A DNA stretch of 64,000 nt from Ignavibacteriales bacterium (GTDB lineage Bacteria; Bacteroidota; Ignavibacteria; Ignavibacteriales; Melioribacteraceae). Below, piece by piece: positions 45,964 to 54,791 of this stretch. The notes below the pieces were generated by a model. That model had not been told where the DNA came from. It saw only the letters and a program-made list of their open reading frames with translations, and did no database searches. The stretch lies in assembly GCA_026390795.1 (NCBI GenBank), contig JAPLFG010000002.1:62001-126000 (forward strand), read 5' to 3'. How positions within the stretch are numbered: position 1 is the first letter of the stretch; every line of letters begins with the position of its first letter. A program made the translations under genes and the position numbers.

Positions 45964-47202
45964 ATGCAAAACATTAAAAATGGAATGCTTTGTAAAAGAA
46001 TACAGTTAACGTCAATGCTTTTTCTTATTTCTCTTCCTGGAATAATCTCTGGACAAAAATTTGACAAACTTGCATTAACACCGCCTATGGGCTGGAATAG
46101 CTGGAACAAATTCGGGTGTGATGTTAACGAACAGATTATACGTGATGTTGTAGATGCGATGGTTTCTTCAGGAATGAAAGACGCCGGATATCAATATATC
46201 AATATAGATGACTGCTGGCATGGTAAGAGGGATAGTCTTGGATTTATTCATCCAGACAAGAATAAGTTTCCATCCGGAATGAAAGCTCTTGCTGATTATA
46301 TTCATTCAAAAGGATTAAAGATTGGAATTTACTCTGATGCAGGCAACCAAACTTGCGGCGGAAAACCTGGAAGCCGGGGATATGAATATCAAGACGCAAT
46401 TACTTATGCGCAATGGGGGATTGATTATTTAAAATATGATTGGTGTAATACGGATGGATTAAATGCTGAAGGAGCTTATCAAACAATGCGTGATGCTTTG
46501 TTCAATGCCGGAAGACCAGTGGTTTTTAGCTTGTGTGAGTGGGGAAATAATAAACCATGGAAGTGGGGTAAAAATGTCGGTCATCTTTGGAGAACAACGG
46601 GAGATATAAATGCATGTTTTGATTGTAAAAATGATCACGGAAGCTGGGTATCCTGGGGTGTTACATATATCCTAGATATGCAAGATGGTTTGAGAGAATA
46701 TGCCGGTCCGGGACATTGGAACGATCCTGACATGCTTGAAGTCGGTAATGGAATGAGTACGAATGAAGACAGAGCGCATTTTTCAATGTGGTGCATGTTA
46801 GCAGCACCTTTGATTGCCGGTAATGATTTAAAAAATATGAAACAAGAAACAAAAGAAATATTGATTAATAGAGATGTAATATCAGTAGATCAAGACTCTC
46901 TTGGGATTCAAGGATTTAAATATTCTTCCAAGGAGGGTGTTGAAATTTGGTTTAAGCCGCTTGTTAAAGATCAATGGGCAATGTGTATATTAAATCGAAA
47001 CTCAAGGCCTCAAAAAGTTCTCTTTGATTGGGGAAAAGAAAAAGTTATTGATACACTTTCAAAAAAAGATACTGATTTCAGTAATTCAAAATATAGCCTT
47101 TATGATTTATGGGCGAAAAAGAATCTTGGGACAACAAGTGAGATATTAAATGTTAGTTTACAAAGCCATGATGTTTTAATGATTCGTTTAAACAAACTTT
47201 AG
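45964..47202 (+). CDS. GH27 alpha-galactosidase
   Basis: The 412-residue secreted enzyme hydrolyses alpha-1,6-galactosyl side chains. It has an N-terminal signal peptide (about 15-31, cleavage near SGQ), then the GH27 barrel: LTPPMGWNSWNKFGC, NIDDCWHGKRDSLG, the nucleophile Asp in LKYDWCN (about residue 160) and the acid/base Asp in RTTGDI (about residue 216), then GHWNDPDMLEVG. A beta-sandwich C-terminal domain follows. AAGGAGAAG precedes the ATG. It is the first gene of the polysaccharide locus. Confidence 0.94.
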   Translation: MQNIKNGMLCKRIQLTSMLFLISLPGIISGQKFDKLALTPPMGWNSWNKFGCDVNEQIIRDVVDAMVSSGMKDAGYQYINIDDCWHGKRDSLGFIHPDKNKFPSGMKALADYIHSKGLKIGIYSDAGNQTCGGKPGSRGYEYQDAITYAQWGIDYLKYDWCNTDGLNAEGAYQTMRDALFNAGRPVVFSLCEWGNNKPWKWGKNVGHLWRTTGDINACFDCKNDHGSWVSWGVTYILDMQDGLREYAGPGHWNDPDMLEVGNGMSTNEDRAHFSMWCMLAAPLIAGNDLKNMKQETKEILINRDVISVDQDSLGIQGFKYSSKEGVEIWFKPLVKDQWAMCILNRNSRPQKVLFDWGKEKVIDTLSKKDTDFSNSKYSLYDLWAKKNLGTTSEILNVSLQSHDVLMIRLNKL

Positions 47203-47288
47203 AGTTCAATGCTTTACAAAATAATTTTGTATTGAATTTTAGAAAGAGCTATTTAAATAAATAATTTAATAGAGAGTCTGAGGTGAAT

Positions 47289-47440
47289 ATGAAAAAAAAT
47301 ATTTTATGCATTCTTCTTATGCTGCATATTTAGTTTTTCATTTTTATCGGCATCGGTTAAACCTATCACACTGAATGCATCACCCTAAAATTCATTACCT
47401 GATATTGAAATGATTTATTAATATGGAATCGAAATTATTT
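47289..47440 (+). pseudogene. Decayed start of a secreted protein
   Basis: GAGGTGAAT precedes an ATG at 47289 that reads MKKNILCILLMLHI before a stop. A one-base shift continues the hydrophobic signal peptide (IFSFSFLSASVKPITLNASP), which then runs into further stops while still showing protein-like text (NSLPDIEMIY, YGIEIIYRL). At least two frame or stop lesions separate it from a functional gene. DPxxIYYxG-like text hints at a GH43-type start, which is speculative. Confidence 0.5.
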
Positions 47441-47445
47441 ATAGA

Positions 47446-48849
47446 CTATAGAGTTTTACCTATACTTCTCCAGTGATTTAAAAACTCCTCGGTTTCTTCT
47501 TTGAGAGTTCTAAAATTTTCATTTTTCTTAACCAAAGAATAATTTTCATCACTTAAGATTTTGATGCAATTCATAAGAGATCTTCCCTCATGATAACATG
47601 CTTTCCAAATATGTCCCTTGGGACCATATTTTAATTGCGGTTCTTTATCTAATCCCCCTTCAAACCAGCCGCCGTATTCATGATCAATACAATAGTTTTC
47701 AACATATTCGATTTGCTTTAAGAAATTATTATAATATTTTTTCTCTACTGGAAAGATTTGTGAGAAAAGCAGTAAAGAGTTTAGTCCTTCTGCTTGAGAC
47801 CACCAGTTTTTCTTGTCATTTATTATTGTGCATTTATCAGAATCTTTGAAGTAATATCCGCCATCATAAAATCCTCCTAAATTATTATCCCACCCATTTT
47901 CTAATGCATGATCTAACATCTTTTTAGCAACTGATAAAGTCCTTTCATCATCTTTGATTTTTAAAGCATAAGAAGCTTCCAGTAATAAAAATGCGGTTTC
48001 ATAATCATGGCCGAATGAAACATGGTCTAACCCATAATTTTTCTTTCTTTCTTCATCACTGGAATCTCTATATGAAACGGGAGCCCAATTATGTTTGAAA
48101 AATAAATTCATATAACCTTTTTCGGTTGTAATTGTATCACGTATTAATAAAAGTAATCTGTGCAATTTAATCCGTAGTTTTTCATCCGGCCAGATTTTAT
48201 ATAATTCTGTATATGCTTCCAGCAGATGAATGGAACAATTTTGGTCTTTGTAGTAAGCTTCATTTGCATCCGATGCTTTAGTGTTTTTAATGTCTTCTAG
48301 ACCAAAAGGTTTACCTTCACGTGTCAGGAATTGAAAATATCCGCCATCATTCCGATCATAAGCATGATTTTCTATCCAATCAAACGCTTTAATTGCAAAA
48401 TCTAAAACTTCCTTTTCTTTTGTGAGCTCATAGAATGCCGCAAGTGCATAGATGCCGAATGCTATTCCATAAGTACGTTTTTCTTCAAAATATCCTCTGT
48501 AATCCGAAATATCTCCATCCGGAGAACGCATTGTGTAAAATCCTCCGTATTCCTTATCCCAAATAATATCTTTAAGAAATTTGTAACCATGCCACGCAGC
48601 TTCCAAATACCTTGGGTCTTCAGTGAAAAAGAGAGCAGCTTTCGAAGGTGTCCATGTATGGCGCGCCTGAGTTACAATCATTTTATCCTGAGGATCTATA
48701 AATTTCCAATCATAAGATAAATTGTTTAAGAAACCGCCGAATTTATTATCCAATGTCAAAGGGTAAAATTTTTCTAATAAATCCGTCGTAAGCATTTTGT
48801 GCAATTTTTGGACAATATCTTTTTTCGAGTCTACTAAAGCAATATCCAT
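47446..48849 (-). CDS. AGE-family sugar 2-epimerase (cellobiose/mannobiose 2-epimerase type)
   Basis: The 467-residue enzyme has an (alpha/alpha)6 barrel of the N-acylglucosamine 2-epimerase family. Catalytic-type motifs: QARHTWTPSKAALFF with the early His/Arg, SFGHDYETAFLLLEA with the His and Glu, NWWSQAEGLNSLL, GGWFEGG and HIWKACYHEGRSLMN with the second catalytic His. No signal peptide is seen, so it is cytoplasmic. It would convert mannobiose or cellobiose units entering from beta-mannan breakdown; which disaccharide is used cannot be told here. It is divergent from the GH5 lipoprotein gene. Confidence 0.88.
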   Translation of the reverse strand: MDIALVDSKKDIVQKLHKMLTTDLLEKFYPLTLDNKFGGFLNNLSYDWKFIDPQDKMIVTQARHTWTPSKAALFFTEDPRYLEAAWHGYKFLKDIIWDKEYGGFYTMRSPDGDISDYRGYFEEKRTYGIAFGIYALAAFYELTKEKEVLDFAIKAFDWIENHAYDRNDGGYFQFLTREGKPFGLEDIKNTKASDANEAYYKDQNCSIHLLEAYTELYKIWPDEKLRIKLHRLLLLIRDTITTEKGYMNLFFKHNWAPVSYRDSSDEERKKNYGLDHVSFGHDYETAFLLLEASYALKIKDDERTLSVAKKMLDHALENGWDNNLGGFYDGGYYFKDSDKCTIINDKKNWWSQAEGLNSLLLFSQIFPVEKKYYNNFLKQIEYVENYCIDHEYGGWFEGGLDKEPQLKYGPKGHIWKACYHEGRSLMNCIKILSDENYSLVKKNENFRTLKEETEEFLNHWRSIGKTL

Positions 48850-49118
48850 CTTTTCACCTAATCTGTTTTTCTACTTATTATTACTTTCAAAAATTGTGCT
48901 CAAATAAAAAAATTATTTTCGAACTAATATTCGATTGATTTGCGCCTACCATTTTAACAAAATAATAAAGAATTATTGAATTGATAAAAAAGGAGGACTT
49001 GGATGAACGGGATTTAGACAACCAAGACAATCTTGCAAAGGCATTATTTTTGTTGATTTAATAAACTCTATAAAAAATATTTATAGAAAAATTAACCAAA
49101 TAAAATGTTCAAGCCGTT

Positions 49119-50942
49119 ATGAAACTGATTAGAATAATTAAAATCCTTTTGTTTCTTTTAATTACGCTTTTATTTACTCACTGCGCGGCGGGATTTAGTA
49201 ATTTCATCACAGCTGAAAAAGATCAATTAAAAGACGGAGAAAAAAATTTTAGATTCATTTCTTATAATATTCCCAATCTTCATTACATCGAAGACTATAT
49301 GAAATTCGATGCAGCAAATCCGTGGCGACTTCCGAATGAATTTGAAATAAGAGATGCATTAAAAGCGATTAAACAAACTGGCGGTAAGGCTACAAGGAGT
49401 TATGTACTTTCAGTCCGCAAAGAAGGGGAGTCTTCGAATATAATCCGTCATGTCTTAGGGCCAGGTAAATTTGATGAAGATGCATTTAAAGCATTAGACT
49501 TAGTGATGAAGATTGCAAATGAAGAAGGGATTAGAGTCATCATTCCGTTGGTCGATAATTGGTGGTGGTGGGGAGGTCCAAAAGAATATGCAGCATTTAG
49601 AGGAAAAGATAAAAAGGAATTCTGGACTGATTCACTTCTAATTTCCGATTTTAAAAAGACCATTGATTTCATAATCAACAGAAAAAACACTTATACCGGC
49701 ATTCTTTATAAAGAAGATAAAGCATTATTGGGCTGGGAAACCGGTAATGAATTGCAATGTCCTTATTCTTGGTGTGCGGAAATAGCAAAGTATATTAAAA
49801 CTATTGATAGAAATCATCTTGTCATCCAAAATACACATGTTAACATTGTAGCAGAGGAAGAAATAAAAGATACTAACATTGATGTTGTATCTACACATTA
49901 TTATTCACCCGGAGATGTAGCCGCAAAGTATATTAAAGAGAATAAACAAAATACAAAAGGGAAAAAACCGTATTATGTTGGCGAATTCGGATTTCAGCCA
50001 ACGAAAGATATTGCTGCGGTTCTTGATACTGTAATAAAAGATAGTGTTTCCGGCATTATGCTTTGGAGTTTGCGATTTCATAATAGAGATGGTGGATTTT
50101 ATTATCACTCAAGCGATAATGGAGGAACAGCTTATCGCTGGCCTGGATTTGGGAGCGGCAAATTATTCGATGAACAAAATGTAATGCAACTAATGAGAGA
50201 AAAAGCATATGCAATTAACAACGAGCCAATTCCACCTATGCCTATCCCCGAAGCACCAATACTTCTACCAATATTAAAACCATTTGAAATCTCGTGGCAA
50301 GGTTCAACGGGCGCGTCAACGTATATAATTGAGAGAAAGGAAGAAAAAGAATCTAATTGGAAAATCCTTACAGATAATATTACCGATGCGGTATGGCCTT
50401 ATAAACCGCAATTCTCCGATACTTCAGTCGTGATTGGTAATAATTATACATATCGGATAAAAGCAAAAAATGAGTCGGGTGAATCAGATTGGTCTAATGA
50501 GGTGGGACCCATAAAAGTCAATTACAAAATGCTGATTGATGAAATGGAAAACGATAATAAAATATTTTTGAAAGATGGAGAATTTGAATTCATAACATAT
50601 AAACAGATTGTTCAAGCAAAAGAAGATAGAAACCGCTTGAGCGGAAAGAGAGGCAATTATATAATTTATAAAATTCCCGGTAGTATTAATTCTGTAAATG
50701 TAGAATTTTATATGACCGGAGAGGAAGGTAATCTTGAATTAAGTTGTTCAGATAATAATGATAATTATTCTCCAATTATTATGAAAAAAAAAATCTTCAT
50801 ACCTGAAAAAAATGAGTACAAATTTTTTACGTGTGCAAGATACACAAGTGGAGAATTGCCGGAGAACTATAGATATATCAAAATAGTTTTTGGAGATGCG
50901 GTTCAAATAGGAAGAGTATCAGTGTCTTACAAAGGAAAATAA
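49119..50942 (+). CDS. GH5-type beta-mannanase-like lipoprotein
   Basis: The 607-residue protein has a hydrophobic N terminus ending in a lipobox (LLFTHC at 18-23), so it is likely an outer-membrane lipoprotein. The barrel (about 40-370) carries GWETGNELQCPY with the acid/base Glu, and YYVGEFGF with the nucleophile Glu, as in mannan endo-1,4-beta-mannosidases of GH5. A run of Trp (DNWWWWGGP) marks the substrate groove. A Pro-rich linker leads to a fibronectin-III-like domain (about 390-468, FEISWQGSTGASTYIIER) and a last beta domain (about 475-605). It precedes the esterase by 23 bases. Confidence 0.88.
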   Translation: MKLIRIIKILLFLLITLLFTHCAAGFSNFITAEKDQLKDGEKNFRFISYNIPNLHYIEDYMKFDAANPWRLPNEFEIRDALKAIKQTGGKATRSYVLSVRKEGESSNIIRHVLGPGKFDEDAFKALDLVMKIANEEGIRVIIPLVDNWWWWGGPKEYAAFRGKDKKEFWTDSLLISDFKKTIDFIINRKNTYTGILYKEDKALLGWETGNELQCPYSWCAEIAKYIKTIDRNHLVIQNTHVNIVAEEEIKDTNIDVVSTHYYSPGDVAAKYIKENKQNTKGKKPYYVGEFGFQPTKDIAAVLDTVIKDSVSGIMLWSLRFHNRDGGFYYHSSDNGGTAYRWPGFGSGKLFDEQNVMQLMREKAYAINNEPIPPMPIPEAPILLPILKPFEISWQGSTGASTYIIERKEEKESNWKILTDNITDAVWPYKPQFSDTSVVIGNNYTYRIKAKNESGESDWSNEVGPIKVNYKMLIDEMENDNKIFLKDGEFEFITYKQIVQAKEDRNRLSGKRGNYIIYKIPGSINSVNVEFYMTGEEGNLELSCSDNNDNYSPIIMKKKIFIPEKNEYKFFTCARYTSGELPENYRYIKIVFGDAVQIGRVSVSYKGK

Positions 50943-50965
50943 AATTCAAAGAAAGGAATTCAGAA

Positions 50966-52993
50966 ATGAAAGTATTCTTACTTCTCCTATCTATGGTTTC
51001 GTTAATTAATATAAGCTATGGCAGTGAAAAGAAGATTTTTTTAGAAATACCCTCTCTCTTCTCCAATAATATGGTTTTGCAGCAGAAATCAGATGTCCCA
51101 TTTTGGGGAAAAGCTACTCCCGGATTACGAATATCCTTCGATGCAAGTTGGGGCAGAGCTGCTAAGACAATTGTTAAAGATGATAGTACTTGGTTCGTCA
51201 AAATAAAAACTCCGAAAGCTGGGGGACCATATAAAATTGATCTTCAAATCGGCGATTCAACAATAAATTTCTCAAATGTTTTGATAGGAGAAGTTTGGCT
51301 TTGTTCTGGTCAATCAAATATGGAAATGCCATTAAGAGGATGGCCGCCATCTGACACTATTTCATTCTCAGCACAATCAATAAGAGACGCAGACTATCCT
51401 AATCTTAGATTTTTTACAGTTGTTCGTGCTTATTCTGAAAGACCTGAACAAAAATGTTCTGGGATCTGGTCAGAATGTACTCATGCAACTGCTGAAGGTT
51501 TCAGTGCTACGGCTTTTTTCTTAGGAAGAAAATTAATGCAAGAATTAAAAATTCCAATTGGATTAATCCATTCAAGCTGGGGTGGTACTCCCGCTGAAGC
51601 GTGGACAGGAGAAAAATATCTCGCAGAAATTGAACAATTCAAAGACATCATTAAAAAATTAGATGACGGCAAACCTGAAATTGTCAAACTTAATCGATGG
51701 ATTAGAAATCATCCGATAATTGATATCTCTAAAAAAAATCCGCAACAAAAATGGAAGGAATTGGACTTTGGAGATTCAGTTTGCTCAATATCTAATTATG
51801 ATGATAGTAAATGGAACACAATGAATTTACCAACTCAGTGGGAGAGTACCGAAGTTGGTGATTTTGACGGAGTAATATGGTTCAGGAAACAAATTAATAT
51901 TTCTAAAAACTGGCTTAACAAAGATCTAATACTTGAGATCGGCAAAGTTGACGATATGGACATTACATTTGTCAACGGTGTGAAAGTTGGGTCTTATGAA
52001 GAAGACGGATTCTGGCAGACAGAGAGAGTTTATAATGTACCTGCAGAAATTGTAAAAGACACATTGATTACGATTGCTGTAAGAGTTCTTGATAATCAGG
52101 GTGGTGGAGGAATATGGGGACCGAAAGAAAAAATGAAATTGTCTTTAAAAGAAGAGCGAGAAAATATTTCTCTATCTGGTGAGTGGAAATATCTTCCGGT
52201 TGCTCAATATATAGCTGATAATTTTTATGTTTTTGGCACAAAAGAAGATGAGTATTTGTCACGTCCGAAACTTTCATTAAGCATTGGTCCTTCTACTCCC
52301 ACAGTACTTTATAACGGTATGATTTCGCCTCTTATTCCTTACAAAATTAAAGGAGTTATCTGGTATCAGGGTGAATCGAATGTAGCGAATCCGGAATTGT
52401 ACAAAATTATTTTTCCTACTATGATTAGAAATTGGCGTAACGATTGGAAGGAAAGAAGCTTTCCATTTTATTATGTTCAGATAGCACCATGGATTTATGA
52501 TAGTGGTTCCCAATCACAAAAATTAAGAGAGGCGCAACTCGTTACATTATCAGTACCGAAAACAGGAATGGTTGTAACTCTCGACATCGGCAGTCCCAAC
52601 ACGATCCATCCTCCCGACAAAGAAAATGTTGGTGAAAGGTTAGCATTATGGGCTCTCGCTAAAGATTATAACAAGAGAGTCGTTTATTCAGGTCCAATCT
52701 ATAAATCAATGAAAGTGAAGAAGGATAAAATTATTTTAACTTTCGATCATATTGGTAAAGGATTTATTCTGAAAGAAAAAGAAAGCCAAAAGAATTTTCT
52801 AATTGCAGAAGAAGATAAAATATTCAAAGAAGCAGAGTTAAAAATAGTGGGGAAGAATTTAATTGTTTCTTCTCCAGGTATGAAAGCTCCTGTTGCAGTA
52901 AGATATGGCTGGAGTAATTATGTTGATGCTTCGTTATTTAACAAAGAAGGTTTACCTGCATCATCATTTAGAACTGATAATTGGGAAAATTGA
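50966..52993 (+). CDS. Sialate O-acetylesterase-family esterase
   Basis: The 675-residue secreted protein has a signal peptide (1-19) and the SASA/SGNH esterase pattern: GEVWLCSGQSNMEMPL with the nucleophilic Ser (about residue 116), IPIGLIHSSWGGTPAEAW, WYQGESN, and DIGSPNTIHPPDKENVG with the Asp/His pair. A jelly-roll insert (about 270-400, WFRKQINISKNWL) is typical of this group. In carbohydrate loci such enzymes remove acetyl groups from hemicellulose rather than sialic acid. It follows the GH5 lipoprotein in the same direction. Confidence 0.88.
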   Translation: MKVFLLLLSMVSLINISYGSEKKIFLEIPSLFSNNMVLQQKSDVPFWGKATPGLRISFDASWGRAAKTIVKDDSTWFVKIKTPKAGGPYKIDLQIGDSTINFSNVLIGEVWLCSGQSNMEMPLRGWPPSDTISFSAQSIRDADYPNLRFFTVVRAYSERPEQKCSGIWSECTHATAEGFSATAFFLGRKLMQELKIPIGLIHSSWGGTPAEAWTGEKYLAEIEQFKDIIKKLDDGKPEIVKLNRWIRNHPIIDISKKNPQQKWKELDFGDSVCSISNYDDSKWNTMNLPTQWESTEVGDFDGVIWFRKQINISKNWLNKDLILEIGKVDDMDITFVNGVKVGSYEEDGFWQTERVYNVPAEIVKDTLITIAVRVLDNQGGGGIWGPKEKMKLSLKEERENISLSGEWKYLPVAQYIADNFYVFGTKEDEYLSRPKLSLSIGPSTPTVLYNGMISPLIPYKIKGVIWYQGESNVANPELYKIIFPTMIRNWRNDWKERSFPFYYVQIAPWIYDSGSQSQKLREAQLVTLSVPKTGMVVTLDIGSPNTIHPPDKENVGERLALWALAKDYNKRVVYSGPIYKSMKVKKDKIILTFDHIGKGFILKEKESQKNFLIAEEDKIFKEAELKIVGKNLIVSSPGMKAPVAVRYGWSNYVDASLFNKEGLPASSFRTDNWEN

Positions 52994-53183
52994 TTCGGTT
53001 TTTGTACAAGTAACTCAGGAAAAATTATTTCTCCATTATTCTGTAATCAATTAAATGAAATCCAATTTTCTTGAAAAGCTAAAATTTTAAAAGGAGAAAT
53101 ACCGTAACAATACTTGAATTGAATCTAGATAAAATAAATAGAACGAAAAAAAACAAATCGGGTGCATAATGTTTGGAGGAGTG

Positions 53184-54263
53184 ATGAAAAAAATGATACT
53201 ACTTTTTATTATGATATTTACAATTACATCTATTTTCCCATGTATTAATGCTCAGCAAGAAAAAAAAGAGAAGAAATATCATGAATGGTGGAACGATCAG
53301 AATATCGGAAAACCGCTTAACAGTCCAAATGCAAAAAAACTTTCTCTCATTCATGTGAAGGGAAATCGATTTGTTGATGGGAAGGACAGTACAATTTTAT
53401 TCCGAGGTCTTTCTATTTCCGATCCGGATAAAATTGAACATCAAGGTCATTGGAATAAAAATCACTTTATAGAAGTAAAAAAACTTGGGACTATGATAGT
53501 TCGTATACCGGTTCATCCGATTGCCTGGCGCGAACGTACACCGGAGAAGTATCTAGAACTATTAGATCAAGCTGTTGAATGGTGTACTGAACTTGATATG
53601 TACATAATAATTGATTGGCATTCTATAGGTAATTTAAAAATGGAGTTGTTCCAAGATCCCATGTATTATACAACACTAAAAGAAACTTTTGAATTTTGGT
53701 TAACAATCGCCAGGCATTTCAAAGGGAATAATACAGTTGCGTTTTATGAATTATATAATGAACCAACGCTTTATAACGGCGAGCTAGGGAGAATGTCATG
53801 GAGTGAATTGAAAAAAATAAACGAAGATATGATTAGCTTAATTCGTGCATATGATAAAGAAAAAATTCCTCTTGTCGCTGGTTTAGATTGGGCTTATGAT
53901 CTCACTCCGTTATTAATAGAACCGATTGAAGCTGAAGGAATTGGTTATGTTTCACATCCCTATCCCCATAAAAGAACTGTTCCTTATGAACCAAAGTGGG
54001 AAGAAAATTTTGGTTTCGCATCGAACAGGTATCCAATAATTGCAACTGAAATTGGTTTTACACTTGGTAAAGAAGGATTAAATGATAACGGTGAATACGG
54101 CAAATCAATTATAAATTATCTCGAAAATAAAGGTATTAGTTGGATTGCATGGGTATTTGATCCTCAATGGTACCCTAAAATGTTTGAGTCTTGGAGAACT
54201 TATAAATTAACAGAAAGTGGAGAATTTTTTAAGGAAGCGATGCAAGGAAGAATTAATAAATAA
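53184..54263 (+). CDS. GH5 endoglycosidase (cellulase/mannanase-like)
   Basis: The 359-residue secreted enzyme has a signal peptide (1-24, cleavage at INAQ) and a GH5 barrel: VRIPVHPIAWR, IIDWHSIG, FYELYNEPTLY with the acid/base Glu, and IIATEIGFTLG with the nucleophile Glu, then WVFDPQW. The substrate (glucan, glucomannan or mannan) is not readable; context favours the beta-mannan group. ATG at 53184 is preferred because GGAGGAGTG lies directly before it; the upstream ATG at 53169 would cover this site. Confidence 0.88.
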   Translation: MKKMILLFIMIFTITSIFPCINAQQEKKEKKYHEWWNDQNIGKPLNSPNAKKLSLIHVKGNRFVDGKDSTILFRGLSISDPDKIEHQGHWNKNHFIEVKKLGTMIVRIPVHPIAWRERTPEKYLELLDQAVEWCTELDMYIIIDWHSIGNLKMELFQDPMYYTTLKETFEFWLTIARHFKGNNTVAFYELYNEPTLYNGELGRMSWSELKKINEDMISLIRAYDKEKIPLVAGLDWAYDLTPLLIEPIEAEGIGYVSHPYPHKRTVPYEPKWEENFGFASNRYPIIATEIGFTLGKEGLNDNGEYGKSIINYLENKGISWIAWVFDPQWYPKMFESWRTYKLTESGEFFKEAMQGRINK

Positions 54264-54436
54264 TCAATTTTATTTTTTTACTTGGATAACAATCTGCAGC
54301 CTATTTTGCTCTGTGAATAATTGTCCAAAATTATTGCATCAAGAGCATTAATCGAATCTTACTATCAGCACTAATAAAAATTTTTTAAAGCCCATAAATA
54401 TGATCTTGCGAAAGAAAATTATATATAAATGAAAAT

Positions 54437-54469
54437 TTATCTTATTGATAAAATTTATCATTACGATAA
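54437..54469. promoter_or_regulatory. Tandem TTATC-N5-GATAA dyads, candidate activator site
   Basis: Two perfect 15-bp dyads, TTATCTTATTGATAA (54437-54451) and TTATCATTACGATAA (54455-54469), have centres 18 bp apart, nearly two helical turns. They end about 75 bases before the sigma-54 core promoter, or roughly 100-130 bases before its likely start, where enhancer-binding proteins usually bind. Confidence 0.65.
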
Positions 54470-54542
54470 AAAGATTCTATGTAGGATAATATATAATACA
54501 CATCATAAATAATTAAATCATAATTTAAATCATCCAAAGTTC

Positions 54543-54558
54543 TGGCACTATTTGTGCC
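54543..54558 (+). promoter_or_regulatory. Sigma-54 promoter of the TonB receptor gene
   Basis: TGGCAC-N5-GTGCC keeps both invariant pairs, GG (54544-54545) and GC (54556-54557), at the exact 12-base spacing, with 9 or 10 matches to TGGCACG-N4-TTGC(A/T). Transcription should start near 54569. A sigma-54 activator gene lies at 63419. Confidence 0.72.
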
Positions 54559-54791
54559 CTTTCTCAATATTAATTTATTCTCTATAAATCCAAAAAAAAG
54601 AATTTCTAAAAAACTTCATCAGAGGGAAAATTTATTTATTTAAAATGATGTACTAGAGAGGCAAAGTATAAATCCACAATACTGAAAAAGTCGTATAAAT
54701 TAGCGTTGAAGTCATTTCCTATAAATGTGCAATAATTTCTCTATTAATAATCAAGTGTGGATTGGGGGTATCAAAAAATAGGAGAAAGCAT

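Larger units (their letters stand above)
54264..54791. promoter_or_regulatory. Long regulatory leader before the TonB receptor gene
   Basis: These 528 bases have no convincing gene. They contain the tandem dyads at 54437-54469, the sigma-54 promoter at 54543-54558 and a leader of about 220 bases after the expected transcript start. The region is strongly AT-rich. This is the longest gene-free stretch in the window. Confidence 0.75.

Noticed and set aside
47215-47231. The perfect palindrome TACAAAATAATTTTGTA after the GH27 gene as a terminator
   Set aside because: The stem is almost all A-T and no T-run follows directly. An operator is possible but unsupported.
49040-49056. A second sigma-54 promoter, AGGCATTATTTTTGTTGA, before the GH5 lipoprotein
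   Set aside because: The invariant GC at -12 is GT here, so the match falls below a credible site.
54264-54791. A riboswitch or small RNA in the long leader before the TonB receptor
   Set aside because: I saw no GC-rich conserved-looking core or terminator-like stem; the only clear signals are the dyads and the sigma-54 site.
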